A DNA stretch of 64,000 nt from Siderastrea radians (taxonomy: Eukaryota; Cnidaria; Anthozoa; Scleractinia; Rhizangiidae): the NCBI GenBank assembly GCA_964017195.1, contig OZ024895.1, positions 31,033,375 through 31,097,374 of the forward strand, given 5' to 3'. The position numbers were made by a program, and so were the translations under genes. Shown one piece after another: positions 55,013 to 64,000 of this stretch (position 1 is the first letter of the stretch; the number at the start of each line of letters is the position of its first letter). The notes under the pieces are model-generated. The model worked only from the letters and a program-made list of their open reading frames with translations. It ran no database searches and was not told the DNA's origin.

Positions 55013-55324
55013 CTTTTGGCTTACATGCTGCACCAGCTACTTGTCCTTCTTCACAATTGTGAGGTTTCAAACCGTCGTGAATGCACGAAGAGAGAGACCG
55101 TTCATTTCCATTACACTGCATGTTGTTAAGCCAATAGTGGTAGTTTGTTTCTTTGCTTTCTTGTTTTTTCTTGAATGATGATGATGATCCGTCAAAGCCC
55201 ATCATTCGGCAAGCCACGTCAGCATCTTTTCTGTCCCACTGATCAGCACACACCCAGCCCCAGTTGTTGTTGTAATTGACTTGTACCAGTCCTTGGCTGG
55301 TTGTTTTCCCTCCCAGTAATCGAG
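55013..55324 (-). CDS. SRCR domain exon, unit 3 type B (most 5' seen)
   Basis: A 312-nt phase-1 exon, acceptor CTTCCCACCAG before CTCGATTAC, donor AAAG/GTACAA. It encodes RLLGGKTTSQGLVQVNYNNN, WGWVCADQWDRKDADVACRM, YWLNNMQCNGNERSLSSC and HNCEEGQVAGAACKPKG. Unlike the two other B exons it keeps the seventh cysteine (PHNC), so it has a full group A set. It is the most diverged B copy and probably closest to the ancestral state. No signal-peptide exon is recognised upstream before the Harbinger element; the true 5' end may lie beyond it. Confidence 0.9.
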
Positions 55325-55388
55325 CTGGTGGGAAGGAACAGAGATAAATTGAAAACATGGAAAAACATGTATATTGAATTTTAACAGA

Positions 55389-55531
55389 TACCGTATTTTC
55401 TCAAATAAACGCCTGGTCTGAACGCGGTCAAATTTTAAATAAACGGCCACCAGCGTTTGATCGAGAAAATAGGGTATTTATTTATTTACCATCACCGACC
55501 ACCACCAGCGTTTGATCGAGAAAATACGGTA
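55389..55531. mobile_element. Small MITE (TACCGTATTTTCTC ends) with internal 53-bp tandem duplication
   Basis: TACCGTATTTTCTCAAATAA then ACGCC (55389) is the inverse of 55504-55531. The right portion, GCGTTTGATCGAGAAAATA to CATCACCGACC, is repeated in tandem (about 55448-55500 and 55501-55556). It is noncoding. Confidence 0.7.
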
Positions 55532-55556
55532 TTTATTTATTTACCATCACCGACCA

Positions 55557-56056
55557 ACCTGACATCTGAAATATATAAGCACTTTTACTCGTTTTGAGTG
55601 GCTCCCTATAGAGTTAAATAACCACGCACGCACTAATGACGCGAGCTTTAATTTAGCAACGGTTGCGCAAACGAGCTGGGGTGAGTTCATGCGAAAAAGA
55701 AGAAAGGGAAAAGTTAAAAACAATACCCAAATGCTAGCTTTGGAGCAGCTACTGTCAAGCAGTTGAGAGAAGACGTTCCTTCTTGACAATATTTAAACCC
55801 ATTAAATGTTGGCTTATGACCTTTTAAGATGATGAGTTTCTATTTCAAATGCCCAGCGAAGAAAACCGCCTGATCTGATTTTTACGCATGCTCAAATAGC
55901 GCTGTTGGTGAATTCCTATGGCTTAATGTCGTTGGGTGAAAATAAAAACTTTCCATCTGGGTTTTCTGGAAATTCCTTCGTTGAAAGACCGTAAAATTGG
56001 CCTTTCTAAGCTCTACTCTTTTGGCTCCAAATGCTTTTTTTTAACCATTTAAGCCC
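55557..56056. other. No recognised gene; MITE end next to the Harbinger element
   Basis: An 80-codon minus frame at 55547-55789 has no known domain. TTAACCATTTAAGCCC at 56041-56056 matches the terminus of the MITE at 59361 with one mismatch. The Harbinger element therefore appears to have landed in, or right beside, a copy of that MITE. Confidence 0.45.
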
Positions 56057-56282
56057 TAAAGCCCGGTTCAGACGCCGTACCTCTCCTGTGCCATACCAAA
56101 TACAATCAAGTTCGACTTTGGCACGGCGGCTGATTCAGACGTCGTACCTCATTTTGCCGTACCAAATAAAAATAATACATGGGATACTTCATTTTGCGCT
56201 ACATGAACATTATACTACCAGTTCCCATAGTAACGATAACCTTGACTCGTAACGAAAACAAAACGCAAATTAAGTATAAATA

Positions 56283-57576
56283 ATGGCGGACAAAGTGAGA
56301 AGAGCGATCATTTTTCAGAAAATAATCAAAGGTAACAGAAGAAGAAGACGAGTTTTGGAAAATGCGTTACATATAGCGATGTCAGGAAGGCGTGCGATCG
56401 GTAAACCGTGTTTCATCAGCCTGCTTTTGTTGCCGCAGTCTAGGCAAAATGCAACACCAATTAATCGGCCCCAGCGATTGCAACGAAACAGCGGGTGGTG
56501 GGATCTTGTCTGGAACACATATTCTGAAGAAAGGTTTGTCAAAACTTTTAGAGTGTCCAGGTGGACGTTTTGCTATATTCTTAGCCGAATTCGACATGTG
56601 CTGGAGAGGAAAACAGTAAATGAACAACCCGTATCGCCAGAGTTACGACTTGCAATTTGTTTATATCGCCTCGCAAGGGGATTTGTTACACTATTTCGGA
56701 GTTGGTAGGTTTAGGAGTATCAACAGTGGCCACAATTGTGAGGGAAGTTTCACATGCAATTGTTGAGACCCTTTGGCAAGAATGCGTGAGCCGCCATATC
56801 CCTCAAAATCAACATGACTTTGACCGGAAGATTTTGGACATGGAAGAACTCATGGCAATTCCCTTTCGCCTGGGGAGCAACTGATGGCTGCCACATACCA
56901 GTGAAGTGCCCACCGGGTGGCCTTCAAGCCTGTAAAGAATATCACAATTTTAAAAACGTTTACTCCATTGTGTTAATGGCAATAGTAGACTCAAACTACC
57001 GCTCCTTGTGGGGCAGTTGTGGTTTTCCCGGTAACTCGCACGACTCGGTCATTTTCCAGTCCACTGACCTCTGGACAAACATTAAAGAGAAAGATTTTAT
57101 CCCAAACATTGGCTAGCAAGTGGGTGATGTGTCAGTTCCGCCGCTACTTCTCGGAGATTCTGCCTTTTCAGCCTTGGCTGATGAAGCCATACACAAATGC
57201 GGCATTAACACCAGAGGAACGTTATTTTAATTACAGATTGAGCAGGACAAGGATGGTGACAGAGGGCGCATATGGACAGTTGAAGGGAAGGTGGCGGGTA
57301 TTGTTGCGAAAGTGTGAGAGCAGCACCGAAGTAATAAAGGTAATGACCCTTGCCTGCATGGTGCTTCATAACATTTGCATTGACAGGGAAGACACAATGT
57401 GCAAACAACTCGATCTGACTCTTGACCCACTCACAAACGAGGGAGGAGACAGAGACACCATCCGAAAGCTACTTAAGATGAGGTCATGCCCTAAAACACG
57501 CGATTCATGTGGTCAAGCCAGGAACATCAGAAATAGTTTGTGTGATAAACTGTGGAAGGAGAAATTAAGGTTGTAA
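56283..57576 (+). pseudogene. PIF/Harbinger DDE transposase (HARBI1-like), four lesions
   Basis: The N-terminal segment has VWNTYSEERFVKTFRVSRWT and PVSPELRLAICLYRLARG. A shift near 56688 leads to CYTISELVGLGVSTVATIV (HTH-like). A shift near 56858 leads to FAWGATDGCHIPVKCPPGG (first catalytic Asp) and CGFPGNSHDSVIFQ (second Asp). An in-frame TAG at 57114 is followed by LLLGDSAF, then a shift near 57165 to QPWLMKPYTNAALTPEERYF and VTEGAYGQLKGRWRVLLRKC (catalytic Glu). Intact, it would cut and paste the element at TWA sites together with its partner protein. With these lesions it cannot make full-length enzyme. Confidence 0.9.
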
Positions 57577-58869
57577 TATGGCAGATCCACCTGTATGAGT
57601 GCAAGGGTGTTGTTTAGGAGAGTTTATTACAATCTTAATTTCTTCTGTCATTGTTTCTTTTCTTCCACTGTTGTAGCTTTTAGTTTCTTTCCCCAGTTTG
57701 AAATGGCATTATGATAAAAAAATTCTCTTTTCTCTGCAGATTTCAAAATTATGTTCCACGCCAAATTTTAGGTGTTAATTTCGAGAGGTACCAGTTAAAT
57801 ATTTTAACTGTGATTCCTTGGTTGGACTGTCTGCCGTAACCAGATTCTGTACTGGCTAAGCAGCGACAGGAGAGTTGGATCGAGGGTAAAAATGATGTCA
57901 TCTACACATGCAATTGACATTGAAGTGCGTGAATTCAGCTATTTAGTATGCAGAGCAGGAGCTCAAAACTCCTGTTCTGCATGCTAAATTAGCTGCATTC
58001 ACATACTTCAATATTTGTAATCTCACGGGTAAAGATGGTATCACTTTTATCCATAAACCAACTCTCTCATTGCAGCCAGTAGACATATCTAATTTGTCTG
58101 ATTTTAGCTCAGTTATGAGTACCTTTTAATTACAAGAATGGGTTACATGGGGAAAACATACTCTACTAAAACAGAATCCAAATCAGACGAAACGTTAACA
58201 AAAAAGAAGCAACGTTTCACTGCATATGAAACAATAAGAATGGTTGAACATTGTATACTGAACAGGGATTTATAAGAACCATACATTGTAAGTGTTGTAC
58301 CAATAATGTCCAAGACAGAAACAAATGGACATTTGTACAGGAATTAGAACCTGTTGGCATGTACCTACACTTTGATTAACAAAAAGGTTCGAGCATCTCA
58401 CCTGTACAGGTGTTTCATAATGACATGACTCACCACAAGTTTTGTGTTGGCATTTGCATGTAAATTGCAAACGATTTTATTGCTCTTACTGCTTATGAAC
58501 TTGCAAATAGTGTATTTTCTCACTAATTTAACATATCAAGAAACCAAAGGCTTATAATTAAAGCAATTGTTAGATACATTAGCACCACACCCACACATAA
58601 GAGAAGTGCCTGTCATTAAGTAAATGATTACAAGTTAAAGTTGTGTTGCTCTTAATCTTAATACAAAGTCATTATGAAATGTTAATGTCCAAGAATGTGG
58701 AAGTTAGTGTCTTTCATCACTGAAACCAATGGAAAATTGCTTGGGCATAAAATTCAAATCACTTTTTAAAATACCTGAAGCTGGTAATTACAACTGTTGT
58801 GCATGTTTAGTTTTATAAAACCTCCTTTGTAATTTAATATAATACATGCTTCAAGTCCTCCATTGTAAT
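57577..58869. other. Harbinger interior, noncoding apart from a hairpin
   Basis: No open frame with a domain. It contains the long hairpin at 57919-58012. The rest is AT-rich. Confidence 0.45.
57919..58012. repeat. Long imperfect hairpin, pre-miRNA-sized
   Basis: Arms 57919-57961 and 57969-58012 pair over about 43 bp with a handful of mismatches and a 7-nt loop (CTCAAAA). The loop-proximal part CAGAGCAGGAG pairs with CTCCTGTTCTG. Length and loop fit a small-RNA precursor or a residual MITE. There is no direct evidence of processing. Confidence 0.6.
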
Positions 58870-59296
58870 TTAAGGGGGCAATATACACAGATGCCTTTTT
58901 TACCCAAAGCTTTATCCTTTTTTCTTATTAATAATCATCTCCATCCCCGGGATCTCCATGAGATTTCATTCAATCCAAAACTGCTATCATATTATCATAG
59001 TGCAAGTTCCCATAAATCTGAGAATTTTTTAGCGATTTTTAAAGTAAACGTAAAGAAAGAGAAGTTGGGGGGGGGGGGGTTGAGGAATTTTAAGAACATT
59101 TTAAATCGTTTAGAACATGTGAGTTAAAATGAAAATTTAAATTAATAGGCGGACACCAAAACAGTCCACAAACAACCCCAAGTGCTGTTGCGTGGAGGTG
59201 GACTGTCTGGGGGTGTGTACAAAAATTTAATCCCTCTTTTATTTATTTCTTTAATCTTATCCCATTTCCTCAAAATTCATGTATATTGCCCCTTAA
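58870..59296. mobile_element. 427-bp MITE (TTAAGGGGCAATATACA ends), nested
   Basis: TTAAGGGGGCAATATACA at 58870 is the inverse of TGTATATTGCCCCTTAA ending at 59296. It contains a G-run (59068-59079) and no coding capacity. TTAA lies at both ends. Confidence 0.7.
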
Positions 59297-59360
59297 CAAC
59301 AACTTCTGACTTATCAAAATGATACACTCACCAAGCCAAAAGGTGATCAAAAAGCTATTT

Positions 59361-60587
59361 TAACCCTTTAAGCCCTAACAGTGACAAAAATGAAATTTCT
59401 CTTTTCATTATCACTACTTGTTTATCCAAGTGATGAGAATAAAGGACGTGATCACCACGGGTAAGATGTGTTGATATTTAGACAAATTCTCCTTACTCCC
59501 ATAAGAAATGCATGGAGAATATGCATTTTTATGTGACTGGGTTAGGTTCATGCTGTTATGTGAACAACAAACAAATGACTTTAGCCAAATAAGAATTCAT
59601 TTAGCCAAAAGCAAAGCTAAAAAAAAGCAACTAAAAGAAAAAGGCAAAAGGATGAAAGCAGCTAAAGGAAAAACAAAACATGAACAGTCTAGTTTTTAAC
59701 ACGAAGCATGTGTAACAAAAAAAGAAAAACAACTTGGACAATTTAAATGTCACACAATCAAAAACTAGTCAATAAATAACTAAATGGTCATGAGCCAAAG
59801 GGAACACGAATTTGGTCAACACAAGACAATTGTGTGGCTCTAGTGACACAAAAAGCTAAATTGGACAAAGCGCTATAAATAGTTTGGGTAAGCACTCGAA
59901 CATGATAAAAGCCAAGAAAAACTTGTAAGGTCAAAACAATTAACCTGAGTCAAGCTAAACTCAATTCAACAGAGTGAAATGGTAAATGACTCACCGAAAA
60001 CAAAACTAAACAAGACAGAAAACTTAACCAAAACGAATGAGGACAAACAAAAAGGTGAGCCAAGAAAAGTACAGGCTCTTGTTTCTCAAAGGCTACAAAA
60101 TCAGAGCCACAGATACTCAGAGAATATAGTGATGCAATTCAAAAAGGTACCGCAGTTGACTTGTCTGGTTACAGGAGAACTAGCTGCTTTGAGATCTAGA
60201 CTGTAACTGAGCAAAACTAGTTTGTGACTATTTATTTCTGACTATTCTATCGATGTCATATCCTGTAACTTTTAAAAAAAGCCTACAGTAGTTTATGCCA
60301 CAGGTCACCAAAACTCATGAAGAACTGAATCTTAACACGCACCAAAATATAAGAGAATAAGTGGAAGGTTATTTTCTCTGCCAAGGTTATGTTTACTACT
60401 CGATCTGAAACACATTCATGACTTGTGGTGTCTAATGTGACACGAACATGATTTCTGGCACTAACAACTTAGTTTGTTTCGCAAACACACATTCTTGTGA
60501 AGAAAATTAAATGATTCAAAATAAACTCCTAAATTAAAAAAATAAATAGTGAACTTGGTCACATATTTATCAGGGCTTAAAGGGTTA
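59361..60587. mobile_element. 1.23-kb MITE (TAACCCTTTAAGCCCT ends), nested
   Basis: Perfect 16-bp TIRs at 59361-59376 and 60572-60587. The interior is A-rich with Lys-rich short frames (59508-59699, 59979-60206) that look noncoding. The same terminus lies against the left end of the Harbinger element (56041). Confidence 0.7.
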
Positions 60588-61545
60588 ATTAAGGTGTCTG
60601 AACACAGTTTGCGCGCGCTCCGCGATTTGTACTGCTGACGTGAATTAGCGCGCGCACAAAGCTTTAAGAAAACAAACATGGCGCCTGTACATCGATCATT
60701 TTATTTTGTTCAGTGAAGATAGTGCAAGTGTTTTTTCCGTCTTAACAATCAAACAGTTTGTTGTGAATGAAAAACGTTTGTTTTTCAGTGTATTAAAGGT
60801 AATAATAATGGAAAATACCTTGCCTTTCAGGAATTGTTTTAATGGATCGAGAAAGATCGAGAACCCTGTCAAATGTAACGCATGCGCAGTTAACCGGAAA
60901 ATTGTGACTGCATGGTTTGGTGAAAATGTACTGATTTCTATGGAATCGCTCGTTAGAATTTCATGAAATTTGGCAGAAAACTAGTTCAGAACACGCGTAA
61001 CTCGCCTAAAAACAAAAGTTGGAATCTGACAGAGAACATGTTCAGAAAACGTTAGAATGCAAAACACAAAATTACAGAAGATCTCTCTGTCAAAACTTCA
61101 CGAGACCAGTGTCAAAAGGCCACTATTTTTCTGAGTTTTCTATAGACAAAAAATGGCGAAAATCTAACGACTGGATTTTCTGAAAATAAATCAAACCCAT
61201 TATTTAAAGCTGGTTTAGTTCCAGCTCTGTTGCCATGGCAACGGTACTAAGTCCAACAAAACTTATCAAAATCTAATCTTTTTTAGTTGAACTTGCAGCT
61301 TGCCAATTTTGGCCGCCCAACTGCCAGTGGTTTTAAAATAACGATGGCTAACACAGAGGTACAAGAAAACTGTGTTAAGCCACCTGAAACACTTTGGTAC
61401 ACATTTCCCCTCTCAGGGGTTGAAGGCAAATTTAGCCAGCCTGAAGAACTTGGGTCTAACGGGTAGCCATTGCAAAAGGGGGACTGAGATTGTGTTCTTT
61501 GAAAGGTTGGTCCCAGGTAGGATGGCTGTGAGCTGTTGTGGATTC
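60588..61545. other. Harbinger interior with GC-rich patch and X-box
   Basis: 60603-60685 is GC-rich (GCGCGCGCTCC, AACATGGCGCC). An 86-codon plus frame at 60706-60966 has no known domain. A perfect RFX-type palindrome lies at 61229-61242. Confidence 0.4.
61229..61242. promoter_or_regulatory. Perfect RFX X-box palindrome
   Basis: GTTGCCATGGCAAC is the consensus palindromic RFX-binding X-box. It is about 300 bp beyond the 3' end of the element's minus-strand gene. It may act as a regulatory site or be a chance match. Confidence 0.5.
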
Positions 61546-61735
61546 TCACTTGTTTCTAGCATGAAGACTGGTTCCATTTTGCCCTTCTTCCCGGCTTCGG
61601 TGCCTTCGTACCGGTATTGCATCGTTACTTGAAGCTTCATTTGCATCATCATTCTCCGAGTTTGGACCAGGATCACAATCATTCCGGACTTCATCAACAT
61701 CTTCAGTGTCAGAGAACTTGTCTAGGGCACCACTG
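61546..61735 (-). CDS. Harbinger second gene, acidic C-terminal exon
   Basis: Reading from a good acceptor (TTATTACCCCTGCAG) at about 61736, the frame gives LDKFSDTEDVDEVRNDCDPG, NSENDDANEASSNDAIPV and a basic end (RRHRSREEGQNG), stopping at 61546-61548. The dense acidic stretch followed by Arg-rich sequence is not random for an AT-rich region. PIF/Harbinger elements usually encode a Myb/SANT-like DNA-binding partner that imports the transposase. No SANT Trp pattern is visible here, so identity is open. Confidence 0.45.
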
Positions 61736-62217
61736 CAGGGGTAATAATCACAGAAAGAAGAAAATGGTTAATCTTTTGGCCTAGGCTTCAGGCTATAGGT
61801 CAGAGAATTTGTACGGAAGGCCTATATACCGTTCTCAAGTTTACTATCAATTTCACTTGTTCAGCCATGATTACAAGCAAAAAAACATTTCTACATGTAC
61901 AGCTAACCTGAGGACAAATACCTAAAACCAGCAGCACATCCAAACTTCCAAAGTTGACAGCATACCTTGCATTGCAGTACGCGCTTCTTGATATAAGATT
62001 TACAAAGGAAACTATTTAATCTCTTTTATGATTCTTGCATTTTTCGCAAACCAAGACTTGTAATGAGTATTTAAAATTTTGAAGGCGAAAAACCGGCTGC
62101 GAAACGAACAAACGGGGTAAAATTGTGGTCTGGTTTTGTCTGCCTGGTTGCTTGGCTGAAAAAAAGTGGAACATTTTTTTTTCCGGAAGTAGGCACTAAA
62201 TGCGTAAAAAACGGAAC

Positions 62218-62424
62218 TTACCTTTTCTGGGTACAGGACATTTGCTTTGTAGATTCACCATGAAATCCCCTTTTACACGGGTGACAGTAACCCACTTTTT
62301 TTCCGGCAACCCATCCTGGGGTAGCTTCAACAAGTTCTGGCACCGAACAAAGATTACATATTGGGAGGAGGCACTTTATATACAAGTATTTCGTCTCCTT
62401 GAAACAGGACATACACATCTCCAT
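62218..62424 (-). CDS. Harbinger second gene, Cys-rich exon
   Basis: A 68-codon frame: MEMCMSCFKETKYLYIKC, LLPICNLCSVPELVEATPGW, AGKKVGYCHPCKRGFHGE. The paired cysteines (CxxC, CxxC, CxxC spacing) suggest a zinc-binding fold. It precedes the acidic exon on the same strand. No known domain name can be given. It is close to the right TIR, where the second gene of such elements commonly starts. Confidence 0.45.
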   Translation of the reverse strand: MEMCMSCFKETKYLYIKCLLPICNLCSVPELVEATPGWVAGKKVGYCHPCKRGFHGESTKQMSCTQKR

Positions 62425-62765
62425 TTTTTTTTAATTTCCCGCGTCTTCCCCGGGAAGTTCCCGTGGCTTCCGTTCACCGCATTGCACGTGCACAATAGAA
62501 TACAGTTCAGAATTATGGGAAAGGTGATGTGTTAAAATACATTTCAATAATTTATGCATTAGATTCGGCACATGAGAGGTACGGCATATGAATCCAAGTC
62601 GTGCCTGTGTCGTATTATACGGTAAGCTCTGCCATACCTTGGGAGTTTGCCGTACCTAATTCAATTTTGCGGTACCAAATTGATTCAGACGCCATACTAC
62701 TGTCGAACCATTACCATATCATTTGGTACGGCACATGAGAGGTACGGCGTCTGAGCCTGGCCTAA

Positions 62766-63492
62766 GACAAACGGCATTTTTTTCCATATCTGGAACTACA
62801 AACTCAATGTCCATGTACGATATACCATTCTAAAACTATTAACAAGACTATTTCACTAATCGTATAATCATAACGGCAGACCTTATGGCTTTGAGATTAA
62901 TGGGTTTAAACTATAAAAATTTAAACGTTCAAAAACGGTTGATCCTTGTGTGTATTGGGTATACCACTAAACTATATATAGTTTATTTTGCAGTTCTCAG
63001 TGCATTGATTAAATAGATCTTACTAGATGGTTTGGTGTGTAGAATCGCTGAGTATTTTCACGAGCTTTGCCGTATTTTGACGAGCCTGCAGGGCGAGTCA
63101 AACTACAAACAACAAGTAAAAATGCTCAGCAATAGTACTCGCCGAAACATCCAATAAGTTAATTATTATCCAACTTTCACGGGCTAAATTTTCAGTAAGA
63201 AAACTGTAAAAAGAGAACGTGTGACAGATTTGTGCGTGACACGCGCAGGGTAAGACTGTGATTGGCTATGGAACCGTCAACTTGTCAAACCAGTTTGCAA
63301 ATGATTTTATTCTCGAACGTGGTTCTCAAAATTCTACACATTTTACAGTGCTGCAAGTACAAAAGTGATATTTTCTTCAGTAAAACCATTACAGGAATTT
63401 CCAAACAAGCGCCTTTTTATGAAGAAAGTATCATTAACCGTTTGAATCTGTGTTAAATCTAAACACGACAAAATTGTTTGCAAACGCTCCAT
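62766..63492. other. No recognised gene
   Basis: Flanking sequence outside the Harbinger element. It is AT-rich, with a short palindrome AAACTATATATAGTTT near 62968. Open frames lack domains. Confidence 0.45.
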
Positions 63493-64000
63493 TCAACGTG
63501 ACCACTTTACATGTCTGATTCCCATCGTCTGACTCAACACATGTCGACAGCGCTTCGGTGCAGGAACTGGAGATTTCTGGCCCCCAACAGTGGTGCAGCT
63601 ACTAAAGACTGCACCCGAGAACGACATGGAAGCAACTTGGCTGGTAGTTGTTGTAGAGCTGCGCTGATTCCCACTGTTTACCATTTTTTTATTGCTTCTC
63701 TGGCACCTGAGCGCTGGCTGATCAAAAAAGCTCATCTTCTTTTGTTGCTCCTCGTAGCTGTCGATGGATTTTAGGTTTTTATGTCCTGACAAATGAGATG
63801 TGTTGAGGGGGTTCACATTTTCGTGCCTCAGCGTTGTAGTAATCTTTCGACGATCTCAGTGGTTAGTGCACTTTCCTTCCAGTTTTGCCGCTGCAGCCAT
63901 CGTTTTACCCAGTGAATGTTTTCCAAGAGGCTGTTTCTTGAACCAAACTTCAGTTTGGGGTTTTTTTATCACCGTCAGGTATAAAGGATTCTCTGGCTTT
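63493..64000 (-). pseudogene. Crypton-like tyrosine recombinase, C-terminal end (partial)
   Basis: From the window edge downward the minus strand reads WFKKQPLGKHSLGKTMAAAA, LEGKCTNH, a TGA stop, then DRRKITTTLRHENVNPLN, SHLSGHKNLKSIDSYEEQQK and KMSFFDQ. These are the H-x-x-R box (NHS-RKT type), the GHKN box and the terminal Tyr of tyrosine recombinases of the Crypton/DUF3504 type found in metazoan genomes. The stop in the HxxR box suggests a dead copy. A Ser/Thr-rich tail follows to 63493. The upstream catalytic Arg region lies outside the window. Confidence 0.7.

Larger units (their letters stand above)
56060..62762. mobile_element. PIF/Harbinger DNA transposon, 6.70 kb, TAA target duplication
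   Basis: The left end AGCCCGGTTCAGACGCCGTA then CCTCTCCTGTGCC is the inverse of the right end (about 45 bp, few mismatches). TAA at 56057-56059 and 62763-62765 is the 3-bp duplication expected of PIF/Harbinger. Subterminal copies of CAGACG(T/C)CGTACCTC and GCCGTACC recur at both ends (56143, 62590, 62648). It carries a damaged DDE transposase at the left and an opposite-strand second gene at the right, the usual two-gene layout. MITEs at 58870 and 59361 are nested inside. Confidence 0.9.

Noticed and set aside
55325..55358. Possible signal peptide start MFSIYLCSF before the unit 3 type B exon
   Set aside because: The acceptor CCACCAG sits between it and the domain, exactly as in units 1 and 2, and the stretch is too short. 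It is intron.

Overview
This looks like nuclear DNA from an anthozoan cnidarian, most likely a stony coral. It is AT-rich and intron-bearing, and densely packed with DNA transposons, MITEs, LINE fragments, Penelope-like and tRNA-derived elements. The only convincing host gene material is a set of scavenger-receptor cysteine-rich (SRCR) exons. No prokaryotic features are seen (no operons, Shine-Dalgarno-led genes or CRISPR). The taxonomic call is inference from gene and repeat content.

Left part (1-25.6 kb). A segment of about 7.5 kb is present twice in direct orientation: copy A (about 1695-13774) and copy B (about 14585-23275). Each copy carries a private insertion that the other lacks, so target sites can be read directly. 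Copy A holds a 4.53 kb hAT-like element (1793-6324; 8-bp target duplication), itself containing a dead Penelope-like reverse transcriptase. Copy B holds a 2.02 kb TTAA-flanked element (18208-20227). Shared contents are a LINE reverse-transcriptase 3' fragment, a tRNA-derived SINE, a MITE with a YY1-like palindrome and the coiled-coil half of a LINE ORF1. In copy B that ORF1 is split by a 1.64 kb fold-back element whose arms are 9-bp minisatellites in opposite orientation (23189-24829).

Middle (25.6-33.9 kb). A GC-ended transposon sits in an (ATT)n LINE tail. It is followed by a broken L1/Tx1-type ORF2 (endonuclease plus start of the RT, 27461-28951), a second GC-ended element, and an inverted-plus-direct duplication around 32.1-32.8 kb.

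SRCR region (33.9-55.4 kb, minus strand). Six phase-1 SRCR exons are arranged in transcription order as B-A, B-A, B-A, with a period of roughly 9-10 kb. They look like a twice-duplicated two-domain cassette of an SRCR receptor or secreted protein. The units differ in their disulphide cysteines. MITEs, a pogo-like end, a long-TIR element and a tRNA-like sequence lie in the introns.

Right part (55.4-64 kb). A 6.70 kb PIF/Harbinger element (56060-62762) has TAA target duplications. It holds a frameshifted DDE transposase and, on the opposite strand near the other end, a Cys-rich then acidic second gene. The last 0.5 kb carries the C-terminal end of a Crypton-like tyrosine recombinase on the minus strand.
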